Positions 16,534 through 25,128 of a stretch of 32,607 nucleotides of DNA are shown in pieces. Every line of letters starts with the position of its first letter. Positions within the stretch are counted from its first letter, which is position 1. A program made the position numbers and the translations under genes. The stretch comes from CAITSH01 sp945892985 (GTDB taxonomy: Bacteria; Pseudomonadota; Gammaproteobacteria; Burkholderiales; SG8-39). The notes beneath the pieces were generated by a model that had not been told where the DNA came from, did no database searches, and was given only the letters and a program-made list of their open reading frames with translations. Location of the stretch: NCBI GenBank assembly GCA_945892985.1, contig CAMDDU010000048.1, positions 1 to 32,607 on the forward strand, in the 5' to 3' direction.

Positions 16534-17508
16534 TCACTCAGGCTTAATCCCCAACTGTCTAATCAGCGCGGCCCAGCGGTTCTGATCTTTCTGGATCAAT
16601 TCGCGAAATTCCTCGGGGGAACTCCCGCGAGGCTCAAACCCGCGCGACGCCAGCGCCTGCCGTACCTCCGCAAGGTCTAGGACTTTCGCTATATCCGTGT
16701 TAAGCCGGGAAATCACAGCGGGCGGCGTTCCGGCCGGCGCGAACAACCCGAACCAGATGCCCAACTCAACGTCTGGCAGACCAGACTCCACAAACGTTGG
16801 CACATCGGCCAGCGCATCAGACCGCTTTTTGGACGTTACGGCCAGCGCGCGAAGCCTGCCGGCCTTCACGAACGGTGCCGCAGTGGAAATTCCAACGAAG
16901 AATAACGAGACCTCCCCCGCTAAAAGACCGGTAATGCTTTGCGCCGATCCCTTGTAGGGTACGTGAGTGATGTCGACTCCAGCGACAGACTTAAACAGCT
17001 CCGCGCCCAGATGAGGTGAGCTGCCCCTGCCCATTGACGCGTAGTTGAGTTGCCCAGGCTTGCTCTTGGCCAGTGCCACCAGCTCCTGAACGCTCGTTGC
17101 CGGCAACGATGGGTGAACAACCAAAATCTGGTTAAGTACGGCCATCAGTGAGACCGGGACGAAATCCTTCTTCCAGTCGTACGGCATATTGGCGTAAAGA
17201 CTAGGGTTGATGCTGATCGGGCCGTCCGTTCCGACGTACAGGGTGTAGCCGTCCGGCAGGCTCTTCGCCGCAAGATCAGTACCAATGATCCCGTTGGCCC
17301 CTGGTTTGTTGTCGACAACGACCGGCTGACCCCAAATTTCCGATAGCTTCTGTCCGATCAGCCGCGCCAGCGTATCGGCGCTGCCACCTGCAGGATAGGG
17401 AACAATCAGCTTGACCGGCTTGCTTGGGTAGGCTTGACCCCATGCTGTTGAGATCACCGCTGTTGCAATAATCAAGACTGCCACGCAGCGCTTCAGAATC
17501 GAATGCAT
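16534..17508 (-). CDS. Bug/TTT periplasmic substrate-binding protein
   Basis: A 324-residue Bug protein. Signal peptide MHSILKRCVAVLIIATAVIS ends near AWGQ. It has the motifs YPSKPVKLIVPYPAGGSADTL, VDNKPGANGIIGTDLAAKS, HVPYKGSAQSI and GRLRALAVTSKKRSDALADV. The open frame extends to 17655, but the ATG at 17508 follows a strong AGAGGAGAG site and the signal peptide starts there. It is the last gene of the hyuA-hyuB-decarboxylase-like operon, 127 bp after its upstream neighbour, and probably imports or senses the substrate of those enzymes. It is different enough from the Bug at 15476 to suggest a different ligand or role. Confidence 0.92.
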   Translation of the reverse strand: MHSILKRCVAVLIIATAVISTAWGQAYPSKPVKLIVPYPAGGSADTLARLIGQKLSEIWGQPVVVDNKPGANGIIGTDLAAKSLPDGYTLYVGTDGPISINPSLYANMPYDWKKDFVPVSLMAVLNQILVVHPSLPATSVQELVALAKSKPGQLNYASMGRGSSPHLGAELFKSVAGVDITHVPYKGSAQSITGLLAGEVSLFFVGISTAAPFVKAGRLRALAVTSKKRSDALADVPTFVESGLPDVELGIWFGLFAPAGTPPAVISRLNTDIAKVLDLAEVRQALASRGFEPRGSSPEEFRELIQKDQNRWAALIRQLGIKPE

Positions 17509-17635
17509 CTTTCTCTCCTCTTTGGTTCGGCTCACACCACCACTCTCGTCGCTACGATCGGGCCGTGGCCATTTCTTCAAATTCTTCGCGTGACCGCCAA
17601 CGCCCTTTCGCAAACCGGAATACCGGTATCCCGGG

Positions 17636-18388
17636 TCAGCGCGGCATGTCGGCAAGCGAGCGCATCAGCACGCCGTGACCTTCGATTACATCGCGCAAAC
17701 CCACCGAACGGAACGCCTCCCAGAAATCGGCGTGCGCGCCGGTCACGACCGGGATTCCGAGATCGGCCTCAATCAGCGGCACCGCATCCGCGGCCGCCCA
17801 CTGATTACAGGGGATGTAGATGCCTTCTACCGTAGCGGATGCGTTTTTCACCACACGTCTCGCGTGCGCGTAAATTTGTTCGGGACTGGCATCCTGCAAC
17901 GCTTTGAACGGAACGTCGAGACTGCCGTGAGCCACCACGTTGAAACCACTTTCCCCGAGAAATGTCACTGCCGACTGGTGCAACTCCTGCGGATAAGGGG
18001 AAGCTATTGCGACGTTGCGAATACCTATGTGCCGCAAGCCCCTGATCGCCGAACGTATGCTGGTGGTTGCCCCCAAGCCGGTTTTTTCGGTGATCTGCCT
18101 GACCAATTCATCCTCAAAGCCCTTGCCGCGAGTGGTAACCAGCGGCATGCCGCAATGTAATATGAAATCGACATTCCGGGAAGCAAGATACGCCGCCGAT
18201 TCGAGCACGGCATCAAGCGAGCGCGTGAAATGATCTTTGTCCCAGAATTCGATGTTGCTGGTAACAGCGCACAGATCCACGCCGGCCGGTGCCAGGCGAT
18301 AAAAATCATAGGAAATCATCTCGATTACTGTCGGGCTGGAAAGACCAATCCGCCGGCGCCAGCCAAACGGGTGTTTTTTCAGACTCAT
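17636..18388 (-). CDS. arylmalonate decarboxylase/maleate isomerase-like protein
   Basis: A 250-residue paralogue of the 13213-13950 product in the Asp/Glu racemase superfamily. The first active-site loop is HCGMP (C79-G80-M81-P82) and the second is YIPCNQWAA with C194. If G80 aligns to Gly74 of arylmalonate decarboxylase and C194 to Cys188, this is a one-cysteine, decarboxylase-like arrangement; C79 is one position early and might still act as a second Cys. Its ATG overlaps the hyuB stop (ATGA) and GGGAG precedes it, so it is translationally coupled to the hydantoinase/carboxylase subunits. Hydantoin racemase also belongs to this superfamily, but the sequence group here is closer to maleate isomerase. 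Role inferred only. Confidence 0.8.
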   Translation of the reverse strand: MSLKKHPFGWRRRIGLSSPTVIEMISYDFYRLAPAGVDLCAVTSNIEFWDKDHFTRSLDAVLESAAYLASRNVDFILHCGMPLVTTRGKGFEDELVRQITEKTGLGATTSIRSAIRGLRHIGIRNVAIASPYPQELHQSAVTFLGESGFNVVAHGSLDVPFKALQDASPEQIYAHARRVVKNASATVEGIYIPCNQWAAADAVPLIEADLGIPVVTGAHADFWEAFRSVGLRDVIEGHGVLMRSLADMPR

Positions 18389-20652
18389 TTATAATCTCCC
18401 TCTTTAAGGTGTGGTGCCGGCACAGTTACGCGATAGTCTTCCCAATGCTTGTCCTCGCCGCGCTGGTGTTGTTCGACGGCCAGCAGTTGGGCGCAGTGCG
18501 GGCAGAAATATTTCCAGAGGTCGAACCATGGGCTGTCACCAGACCATCGGCGGGCAACCCATGGTCCGGCCTCGGCCAGATGCTGCCTCTGATGCGGCAG
18601 ATAAGCCTTGACCTCCCCGGCATCGGCGCTCAGCAATCCCTTGCAGCCGCCGCAGAAAATACCGTCGGCACCAACCAGGTAGGGCCCCATCGGCATCACT
18701 TCGTAGGACACTGCCGGAGGACGCAGCGCTGCGGTCTTTTCTGCCGGCTTGGCTTCGCTCAAGCGCCGTGCGCGTATCGCCGCTCTGGCCTGCAAAGTTG
18801 CGGCGGAGTCTACGCTGCTGTCTGCAGCAAACACGACGCCATACATGCTGCCGGCCAATTCGCGTGATACTGCGCCCTCGATTACGTCATGCAACACCAG
18901 CACCGGATCCCGGTCCAGCGGGTCACCAATACCGCCGCCGCCGTGCGGTATCGCAACAAACACGTCACCGTCTTCGAGCGAGAATGCGCACTTACCCGGA
19001 AGCATGCTCGTCTCCCCCGCCAAATCCTCGATATTTAGAGGTAATCGCCCACGCTGCCAAAGCGCCACTATGTCGCTGCGTTTCTTGAGCGCCACCGTCA
19101 CGCCGCCACCTGGATAGCCGCCGGCAAGTCCGTTGGTAGACGACACGGCGGTCCCGAGTGTGTTGACCGTCAGGTCAATGTGACGCGCATGCCGCGGGGT
19201 GAATGCCACCTCTGCAGACACGCCCCCGCGCCACTTGCCCGCTCCGCCCGAATCGGGCACCCGCCGCCGATACAGGTACATTACCGGATAGCTCGCCTCA
19301 ATTGACTCGATGTTCGATACCTTGGCTCGTGGTGCGTTCAGCTTCCCGCCAACATCGTAGCCATCGGCAAATGAGCGTGCTCCACAGCCCTGAAGGTCGG
19401 AGCTGAGCAACATCGTGGCAAAACGCTCGCCGCCGGCGTGTTCGCCGAACAGGTTATAGACGAAGGTTGACCCCGACCAGACCGCCATCGCGCCGTTTTC
19501 AGTATCGGCAGAACTCGTCAGCATTTTTCCAATGGCCAGCGCCGCCGCATTCATGGTCGTCCAGGAAGCATGAACCACGCCGAAGCCGACCGGCGCCGGG
19601 AAGGTGGCGTGATGTACCGTGCCCGCGTCGATCTTCAGTTCGACTTGCCTAAGGACACCGGCATTCCACGGGATCATCCTGCAAAGATAGGGATAGACGG
19701 CCCCATAGACCCCGGCGTAGGCGCCGCTCTCGGTGCAATTGATGAATCCTGGCGCTTGCACGCTGGTGCCGCTAAAGTCAAAAGTAAGTTTGTCGCCCTG
19801 TTTATGCAAGCGGCAGCACACCGTGTAAACCTTCTCGTCATGACCATCATGATCGAGATAGTCCTCGGCATACCATTCCCCGTCGGGAAGCCCGCGCAGG
19901 CGCTGTTGAAACAGCATTTGCGAGTAGTCCAGGCTGTCCTCGAACGAGTCCTTGACAACAGCAGCGCCATAGCGACGCATTAGCCCCTCAATCCGATCTC
20001 GCGCGACGTTGGCCGCCGCCACTTGGGCGCGCAGGTCAAGCTCGACCAAGGTGGGAAACCGCGAATTGGCGAAATACGTTTCGACCACCTCAGGTTGCAG
20101 CTTGCCTCCCCTGACGACCCGCAACAGCCGATAGCGCGGTGCCTCATCGAATACCGAACGCGCCTTCGGGTTCCAACTGCCTGGATAGGGCCCTCCTACG
20201 TCCACCTGGTGAATCACCGAGGCGGTCCAGGCAATGCGCTCTCCTTTCCAGAACACCGGCTGGATGACACTGACATCGTTTTGATGGCCAGCGCCTAACC
20301 ATGGATCGTTGCACAAATACATGTCCCCTTCGCAAATCCCGTCATTGCCAAACATCGCTATGGCGTTGCGCACCACCATCGAGATGGCGCTGACGTGAAT
20401 CACTATGTAAGGGCCGACAGCAACAATCTCGCCATCGGCGTTGGTCAGTGCAACGTTGAAGTCGTTGCCCTCTGATGCCACCGGAGACCCGGACACACTT
20501 ATGATTGTCTTGCCTTGTTCATCGTTGATCTGCCAGAGGCGATGCCGGAGGACCTCAAAAGTAACCGGATCGGTTCTCGGCTTGAAACGGTTCGGGGTAG
20601 CCGTTGCCATGTCATTGGCGGCGGACCTGACTTCTTTACGCGGCGTGCTCAT
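18385..20652 (-). CDS. HyuB-type subunit with C-terminal zinc-type domain
   Basis: A 755-residue hydantoinase B/oxoprolinase (HyuB) family protein. The HyuB core (about residues 25-590) has DPVTFEVLRHRLWQINDEQG, GDMYLCNDPWLGAGHQNDVS and the late GGYPGGGVTV and IPHGGGGIGDP. Family subunits are about 550-600 residues; this has an extra 140-150 that contain FCGGC and YFCPHCAQLL, a four-Cys zinc-type pattern like the small subunit of acetone or acetophenone carboxylase. The fusion suggests an ATP-dependent carboxylase rather than a plain hydantoinase. Start and stop overlap hyuA and the decarboxylase-like gene by four bases, so the three are coupled. The first ATG is in the overlap; an internal ATG at codon 15 is possible. 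Confidence 0.88.
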   Translation of the reverse strand: MSTPRKEVRSAANDMATATPNRFKPRTDPVTFEVLRHRLWQINDEQGKTIISVSGSPVASEGNDFNVALTNADGEIVAVGPYIVIHVSAISMVVRNAIAMFGNDGICEGDMYLCNDPWLGAGHQNDVSVIQPVFWKGERIAWTASVIHQVDVGGPYPGSWNPKARSVFDEAPRYRLLRVVRGGKLQPEVVETYFANSRFPTLVELDLRAQVAAANVARDRIEGLMRRYGAAVVKDSFEDSLDYSQMLFQQRLRGLPDGEWYAEDYLDHDGHDEKVYTVCCRLHKQGDKLTFDFSGTSVQAPGFINCTESGAYAGVYGAVYPYLCRMIPWNAGVLRQVELKIDAGTVHHATFPAPVGFGVVHASWTTMNAAALAIGKMLTSSADTENGAMAVWSGSTFVYNLFGEHAGGERFATMLLSSDLQGCGARSFADGYDVGGKLNAPRAKVSNIESIEASYPVMYLYRRRVPDSGGAGKWRGGVSAEVAFTPRHARHIDLTVNTLGTAVSSTNGLAGGYPGGGVTVALKKRSDIVALWQRGRLPLNIEDLAGETSMLPGKCAFSLEDGDVFVAIPHGGGGIGDPLDRDPVLVLHDVIEGAVSRELAGSMYGVVFAADSSVDSAATLQARAAIRARRLSEAKPAEKTAALRPPAVSYEVMPMGPYLVGADGIFCGGCKGLLSADAGEVKAYLPHQRQHLAEAGPWVARRWSGDSPWFDLWKYFCPHCAQLLAVEQHQRGEDKHWEDYRVTVPAPHLKEGDYK

Positions 20653-22787
20653 GCTTCAAACCTCGGAAACTCAACGATGATGTTGCGATAGGAATCAACC
20701 GTCAGCGACTGGCCGTCGTGGAGGGGAATGGTCGTTCCGTAGGACACGATCAGCGCAGGTCCCGCCACGCACTGCCCGACGTCCATCTTTTCCCACGCAT
20801 ACACCGGCATCGGTTCGAATCTGCGCGCCTTCAGGCGATAGATCGATTTCTCGCCAAGCAGGCCCGCATCAGGCCGCGAGTCCTGCGGGAGTTCCGGTTT
20901 GACAATTGCCAACACCGAAGTTGGCGCGACAGCGTCAACACGCAGGTTGACCAGTTCTATCCTCGTGGTCGGGGAACTGGAGCCCTCACCATAGCGTTTT
21001 TCGTAGATCTGCCGATACCCAGCGATCAACTCCCTGAGCTGGGTTTCATCAAGCGGAAGCTTACGACTGACCGGCACCGTGATCTCGTGGATCTGGTTCT
21101 GGTAGCGTAAGTCGGCACCCAGCGTTATCGTGGCTGTTTCCGGCTTGACGCCGTCCCGCTTCAATTGCTCACTGACACGGGCAAGCAGCTCTGCGTACAA
21201 AACGCTGAGCCTCGCGTCCAACCCGGCAGGAATCTTACCGCTCGAATCGCGCAACTCCCCGGAGAACGTCTGCACAACGCTGTGCCGCAGGTCCGACTGG
21301 CTAATGCCATAGGCAGAAAAGGCCGTCGCAGCCACAGGAACAATCAGCCGCCGCACACCAATATCCGGACCATAGCCGGTGCAGTGTGTAGGCCCGCATC
21401 CACCGAACGCGAGCATGGCAAAATCACGCGGATCATTGCCGCGCTCTACCGTCACACGCCGGATGAGATCGGCCATTTTCGCGTTGACTATTTCGTAAAT
21501 GGCCGCCGCCGCATCAGTTACATCCATCCCCAGGGGCACCGCCACCTTGTCGTGGATGACCTTGGTTGCAAGGTCACGATCAATACGCATCCGTCCACCT
21601 AGAAAATAGTCTGGATCGATGTAGCCGAGCACGACATCTGCGTCGGTGACGGTGGGCGTCGTGCCGCCGCGGGAGTAGCACGCCGGACCCGGGGTCGACC
21701 CCATGCTCTTCGGTCCGACCTGAAGCACACCCACTTCGTTGACCTGGGCGATACTCCCCCCACCCGCGCCAACGCTGACTAATTCGACAGTCGGAATGCA
21801 GACGATCTGACGCTCAATGATGGTAGTAGGCGCAAGCAATGGATGGCCATCAAGGATCAAGCCAACGTCGAAAGTAGTACCCCCCATGTCGGTAGTAATC
21901 ACGTTGCGCTCACCGATAAGTTCGCCGAGTTTGAGGCCGCCAACCACACCGCCTACCGGACCGGAAAACAAGGTCGAGATTGGAACCCTTTGAATCTGCT
22001 CCGCTGAAGCAAGCCCCCCGACTGACTGCATGATCAGCGGTTCCCGTGTATGGCCGTTTTGCTTTAACCGGGCACGCAACCCGGCCGCGTAGTGTTCGAA
22101 AATCGGCCCAAGGAAGGCATTGATGGCGGTGGAATTGGCACGCTCGTACTCGCGAATCACCGGCACCAGATCGCAGGATGCAACGGTGAAGAGCTGAGGA
22201 TAGCGCTTGGCGACAAGGTCGCGGATCTGCCGCTCATGTGACGGATTGCGGAACGACCAAAGTAAGCAGATAGCGAGGGCTTCGATTCCCTGCTCCATCA
22301 GCGCGTCCAGAGCTTTCTTGACCGATTCCATATCCAGCGCGACGACGACGCCGCCTTGTGCATCAATGCGCTCGATCACACCGCGTACCAGGTTGACAGG
22401 CACGATCGGCAGTGGTGCGTCCGTGTGTCGATAGTCCAGGAGCTCGACTTCGTCCAGGCCGGCGGTACGTCCGATGACGTTGGCGATCGACAGCGTATCC
22501 TCAAATCCGGCCGTGGTCAGCATTCCAGTTCGAACGCCCTTGCGTTCAATCATCGCGTTGGTGGTGACCGTGGTTCCGTTCAAAAACAGAACCATATCCT
22601 TGAGCACCGCTTCGAAGGTCAGGCCGCCAAGCTCCGCTGCCGCCTTAATGGCGCTAAGAATGCCGGACGCCGGATCGCTCGGCGTCGTTGAAGCCTTGCC
22701 GACGAGCGCGCGCCCAGTGTCGCTGTTCCAGATGACGGCATCGACAAAAGTGCCGCCAGTGTCGGTGGAAACGATGTAGCTAGTCAT
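20649..22787 (-). CDS. HyuA-type ATP-dependent subunit
   Basis: A 712-residue hydantoinase A/oxoprolinase family protein with an actin-like ATPase fold. DTGGTFVDAV at the N-terminus and TTDMGGTTFDVGLI mid-chain are the two phosphate-binding loops; FGGCGPTHCTGYG is the conserved late motif. HyuA subunits activate the substrate with ATP while HyuB completes hydrolysis or carboxylation. With the zinc-tailed HyuB downstream, the pair could be an N-methylhydantoinase, oxoprolinase-like or acetophenone-carboxylase-like enzyme. It is the first gene of a leftward operon and divergent from the SDR gene across a 327-bp region with two inverted operator-like sites. The length is normal and no lesion is visible. 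Confidence 0.92.
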   Translation of the reverse strand: MTSYIVSTDTGGTFVDAVIWNSDTGRALVGKASTTPSDPASGILSAIKAAAELGGLTFEAVLKDMVLFLNGTTVTTNAMIERKGVRTGMLTTAGFEDTLSIANVIGRTAGLDEVELLDYRHTDAPLPIVPVNLVRGVIERIDAQGGVVVALDMESVKKALDALMEQGIEALAICLLWSFRNPSHERQIRDLVAKRYPQLFTVASCDLVPVIREYERANSTAINAFLGPIFEHYAAGLRARLKQNGHTREPLIMQSVGGLASAEQIQRVPISTLFSGPVGGVVGGLKLGELIGERNVITTDMGGTTFDVGLILDGHPLLAPTTIIERQIVCIPTVELVSVGAGGGSIAQVNEVGVLQVGPKSMGSTPGPACYSRGGTTPTVTDADVVLGYIDPDYFLGGRMRIDRDLATKVIHDKVAVPLGMDVTDAAAAIYEIVNAKMADLIRRVTVERGNDPRDFAMLAFGGCGPTHCTGYGPDIGVRRLIVPVAATAFSAYGISQSDLRHSVVQTFSGELRDSSGKIPAGLDARLSVLYAELLARVSEQLKRDGVKPETATITLGADLRYQNQIHEITVPVSRKLPLDETQLRELIAGYRQIYEKRYGEGSSSPTTRIELVNLRVDAVAPTSVLAIVKPELPQDSRPDAGLLGEKSIYRLKARRFEPMPVYAWEKMDVGQCVAGPALIVSYGTTIPLHDGQSLTVDSYRNIIVEFPRFEA

Positions 22788-22850
22788 TTTACAAAGCCTT
22801 AATAAATGAATTGGCGCATGCGTATCTTAAGCGCTCAGCAAGGACAGCTT

Positions 22851-22870
22851 CAATATCGATTGAACAATCG
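22851..22870. promoter_or_regulatory. operator-like site 1, divergent promoter B
   Basis: CAATATCGATTGAACAATCG contains a near-perfect dyad CGATTG-AA-CAATCG. An inverted copy with one mismatch lies 115 bp away at 22966-22985, and a related site (16 of 19 bases) lies at 15398-15416. It is 64 bp from the hyuA start. It probably binds the regulator that controls the hyuA operon. Confidence 0.6.
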
Positions 22871-22965
22871 TTACCCTGGTTACCCTGGGGTTACTTCGGG
22901 CGGCAATTTGGGACGGTGCGTCGAGCGTCACCAGTCGAGCATCGGATGCTGCGCCGCAGTATTCC

Positions 22966-22985
22966 CGATTGTTGAATCGATATTG
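22966..22985. promoter_or_regulatory. operator-like site 2, divergent promoter B
   Basis: CGATTGTTGAATCGATATTG is the reverse complement of site 1 with one mismatch. The pair could allow looping between the two promoters. A further related stretch, ATTGTTCCGAT near 23010-23020, may be a weaker half site. This site is about 130 bp upstream of the SDR start. Confidence 0.6.
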
Positions 22986-23114
22986 TTATGCATCGGGTCG
23001 CGCGGCTAATATTGTTCCGATTTCTAAAACTGGCAACTGCGGAAAACGGGGCGGAGATCTTGCCGGTCGTTACCGTATTCGAACGTACATTGAAGCAACG
23101 AAGGAGTAATAAAG

Positions 23115-23867
23115 ATGCATGATCTGACAGGACGCGTGGCGCTGGTCATCGGCGCAGGAGTCAACATCGGCCAGGCAATTGCCAAGACGCTGGCTAAGGC
23201 CGGTGCCGCCGTGGTCTGCAACGACCTCAATCCTGATGTCGCAAAGAGCGTGGCGGACGAAATCACCAATTCTGGCGGCAAGGCTATGGCCGCGGTCGGT
23301 GACACTACTAATGAGGAGCAGATCGCCGAGATACTCAACAACGCGCAGAAAACCTTTGGCGTCGTCGACACGCTGGTCAATAACGCCGCCATGACCATCA
23401 ACAAGACGGCGCTCAACATGTCCGTCGATGAGTGGCGGCGTGTCATCGATGTCACGCTGACGGGTCCGTTCATCGTCAGCAAATTGGTGGCTGAACGGCT
23501 GGTCGCTGCAAAAAAAGCCGGCGTCATCATCAATATCGGCTCGACCTCGGGTCACCGCGGCCGTGCCGGCGCGATTGCCTATTGTTCGTCCAAGGGCGGA
23601 GTGCTCAACTTCACGCGTGCGCTGTCGGTAGAATTGGCGCCGCACAAGATTCGCGTCTGCTCGGTATCGCCGACCAAGACGGGCAACTCGGTGGGCCAGC
23701 AAATCGCTGCAACAACGCGCGCGTTCGGGGAGATCCCTCTCGGCCGGCTGGGCAACCCGCAGGACCACGCCAACGCCGTGCTGTTCCTGGTTTCCGATGA
23801 AGCCTGCTTCATCACCGGTGAGGACATTCGCGTTGATGGCGGCGCGTTGGCCACCTGGGCCGCCTGA
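23115..23867 (+). CDS. short-chain dehydrogenase/reductase (SDR)
   Basis: A 250-residue classical SDR. GAGVNIG at residues 13-19 is the Gly-rich NAD(P) loop, NNA is at 89-91, S143 and Y156-x3-K160 form the catalytic set, and GEDIRVDGG near the end is the usual C-terminal motif. It oxidises a hydroxyl group or reduces a ketone in the cytoplasm. AAGGAG precedes the ATG. It leads a plus-strand operon with the hydroxyacid dehydrogenase 61 bp downstream and is divergent from hyuA, so it probably handles an intermediate of the same pathway. D40 in the CNDLN stretch suggests NAD preference, which is inference. Confidence 0.92.
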   Translation: MHDLTGRVALVIGAGVNIGQAIAKTLAKAGAAVVCNDLNPDVAKSVADEITNSGGKAMAAVGDTTNEEQIAEILNNAQKTFGVVDTLVNNAAMTINKTALNMSVDEWRRVIDVTLTGPFIVSKLVAERLVAAKKAGVIINIGSTSGHRGRAGAIAYCSSKGGVLNFTRALSVELAPHKIRVCSVSPTKTGNSVGQQIAATTRAFGEIPLGRLGNPQDHANAVLFLVSDEACFITGEDIRVDGGALATWAA

Positions 23868-23872
23868 GTAAA

Positions 23873-23906
23873 CACAAATCGCACAATCGCACAAATCGCA
23901 CAATCG
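23873..23906 (+). repeat. 17-bp perfect tandem duplication
   Basis: CACAAATCGCACAATCG is present twice back to back in the short gap between the SDR and the hydroxyacid dehydrogenase genes. Each unit holds ACAATCG, which also ends the operator-like site at 22851-22870. It could be a slipped-strand duplication, or a spacer that tunes expression of the second gene. Confidence 0.7.
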
Positions 23907-23928
23907 AAACCGTCAGGAGACACTTCAA

Positions 23929-24768
23929 GTGGACAAACATCGTGACATCCGCCGCGTGGGCATTATTGGCTTGGGTAAAATGGGCAATCCCATTGCCCGC
24001 CACATTAAGGCCAATGGCTACGAAGTTATCGGCTATGACACATCGGCCAAGGCCGTAGCGTTGGCAAAACAAGCGGACATCCCTGCGGCAGCCTCCGTTA
24101 AGGAATTAGCGGCGAGCAGCGATTTCATTATCATCCTGGTCGGCTTTGATCCGGAGGTGGAGGCAATCCTGTTCGGCACCGAGGGTATCGTCAGCACGGC
24201 CAAGCCTGGCACCATCGTCGGCGTCGGTTCCACCATCGCTCCTCACAATATGAAAAAGATGGCCAGCCGCCTGAAGGACAGCAAACTCGAAATTATCGAC
24301 ATCCCGCTGTGCCGCGGCGAAGCCGCAGCCGAAGACGGGAAGCTGCTGGTCATGGGCGGGGGCAAGGCCGACGTGTTCGCGGCTTGCAAACCGGTATTGT
24401 CAACTTTTTCCGACAGTGTGTTTTATATCGGCGAAATAGGTGCGGGTCAGGTTGGAAAAATGGTCAACAACCAGATATTGTGGGCCTGCATGTCAATCAA
24501 TTACGAAGGCCTCAAGCTGGCGAAGAGCGTAGGCGTTGACCCGGAAGCCTTGCGCCCGGCACTGATCGCCAGCAGTTCGAACAATTGGTCTCTTGCGACA
24601 CGCGCCGAAGACAAACCCGTACCCTGGGCGGAAAAGGACATGACTATTGTGCTCAAGGAAGCCGACCGCGCGAAAATCAGCCTACCGCTGTCAGGCGCAC
24701 TCAAGGAAGTCATCAAGGGTATCAAGCTGGAGCGTGGCCTCCACACACCGGCAGAACCGGACGCCTGA
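23929..24768 (+). CDS. 3-hydroxyisobutyrate dehydrogenase-family enzyme
   Basis: A 279-residue beta-hydroxyacid dehydrogenase. GIIGLGKMGNPIA is the Rossmann loop, IDIPLCRGEAAAEDGKLLVM is the substrate-binding segment (usually DAPVSGG), and GAGQVGKMVNN carries the catalytic Lys at K177. It probably oxidises a 2-(hydroxymethyl) or 3-hydroxy acid with NAD(P), or runs in reverse as a semialdehyde reductase. The start is GTG with GGAG about nine bases upstream; no ATG fits the N-terminus. It follows the SDR on the same strand. IPLCRG in place of the standard VSGG is a deviation that may shift substrate range. Confidence 0.9.
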   Translation: MDKHRDIRRVGIIGLGKMGNPIARHIKANGYEVIGYDTSAKAVALAKQADIPAAASVKELAASSDFIIILVGFDPEVEAILFGTEGIVSTAKPGTIVGVGSTIAPHNMKKMASRLKDSKLEIIDIPLCRGEAAAEDGKLLVMGGGKADVFAACKPVLSTFSDSVFYIGEIGAGQVGKMVNNQILWACMSINYEGLKLAKSVGVDPEALRPALIASSSNNWSLATRAEDKPVPWAEKDMTIVLKEADRAKISLPLSGALKEVIKGIKLERGLHTPAEPDA

Positions 24769-24932
24769 ATAATCCAGCAGGCTTTCAGCGCTCAATGACA
24801 TCCATGGACCATTCAGTGTGATGCAAGCCACAGACGCGCTTGCCGGTGAGCTTGGCGATGGTATTGCCGTATCGCGCTGTCGGGGGTTTTTAGACTTGTC
24901 CGGTTCTGTAGCACATGAATTGTCCGTTTTTT

Positions 24933-24991
24933 CTGTAGAGGGCGCGAAGCGGCGCAGGGCGTAGCCCGGAGCCGATTTGCGCCCTCTACAG
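24933..24991. other. long inverted repeat, probable insertion-sequence end
   Basis: CTGTAGAGGGCGC (24933-24945) and GCGCCCTCTACAG (24979-24991) are perfect 13-bp inverted arms around a 33-base loop. Just upstream, TTGTCCG followed by a TGTAG occurs twice (24896-24912 and 24920-24938), the kind of repeated short motif seen at ends of IS21-like elements. On the minus strand a short frame ends GKPIIEELQQAA at 25009. I read the 24890-25085 stretch as the end of a lost insertion sequence. Family assignment is tentative. Confidence 0.4.
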
Positions 24992-25094
24992 GGCACTTGG
25001 CGGACGGCTCAGGCGGCCTGTTGCAACTCCTCGATGATGGGTTTGCCCTGCGGGGTGGATGTAGATGGAGCCTAATTGTGGACGTTAACACTGC

Positions 25095-25122
25095 GGGGGT
25101 TCGAGTCCCTCCTCCCGACTCA
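25095..25122 (+). other. tRNA 3'-end fragment, possible attachment scar
   Basis: GGGGG, TTCGAGT and CCCTC form a foldable T arm, followed by CTCCCGA, C and TCA in place of the acceptor strand, discriminator and CCA. No 5' half of a tRNA lies upstream. Fragments like this are left when elements integrate into tRNA 3' ends. It lies exactly where the catabolic cargo gives way to mobility genes. It does not match the tRNA-Ser at 388-475. Confidence 0.45.
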
Positions 25123-25128
25123 GCCGCC

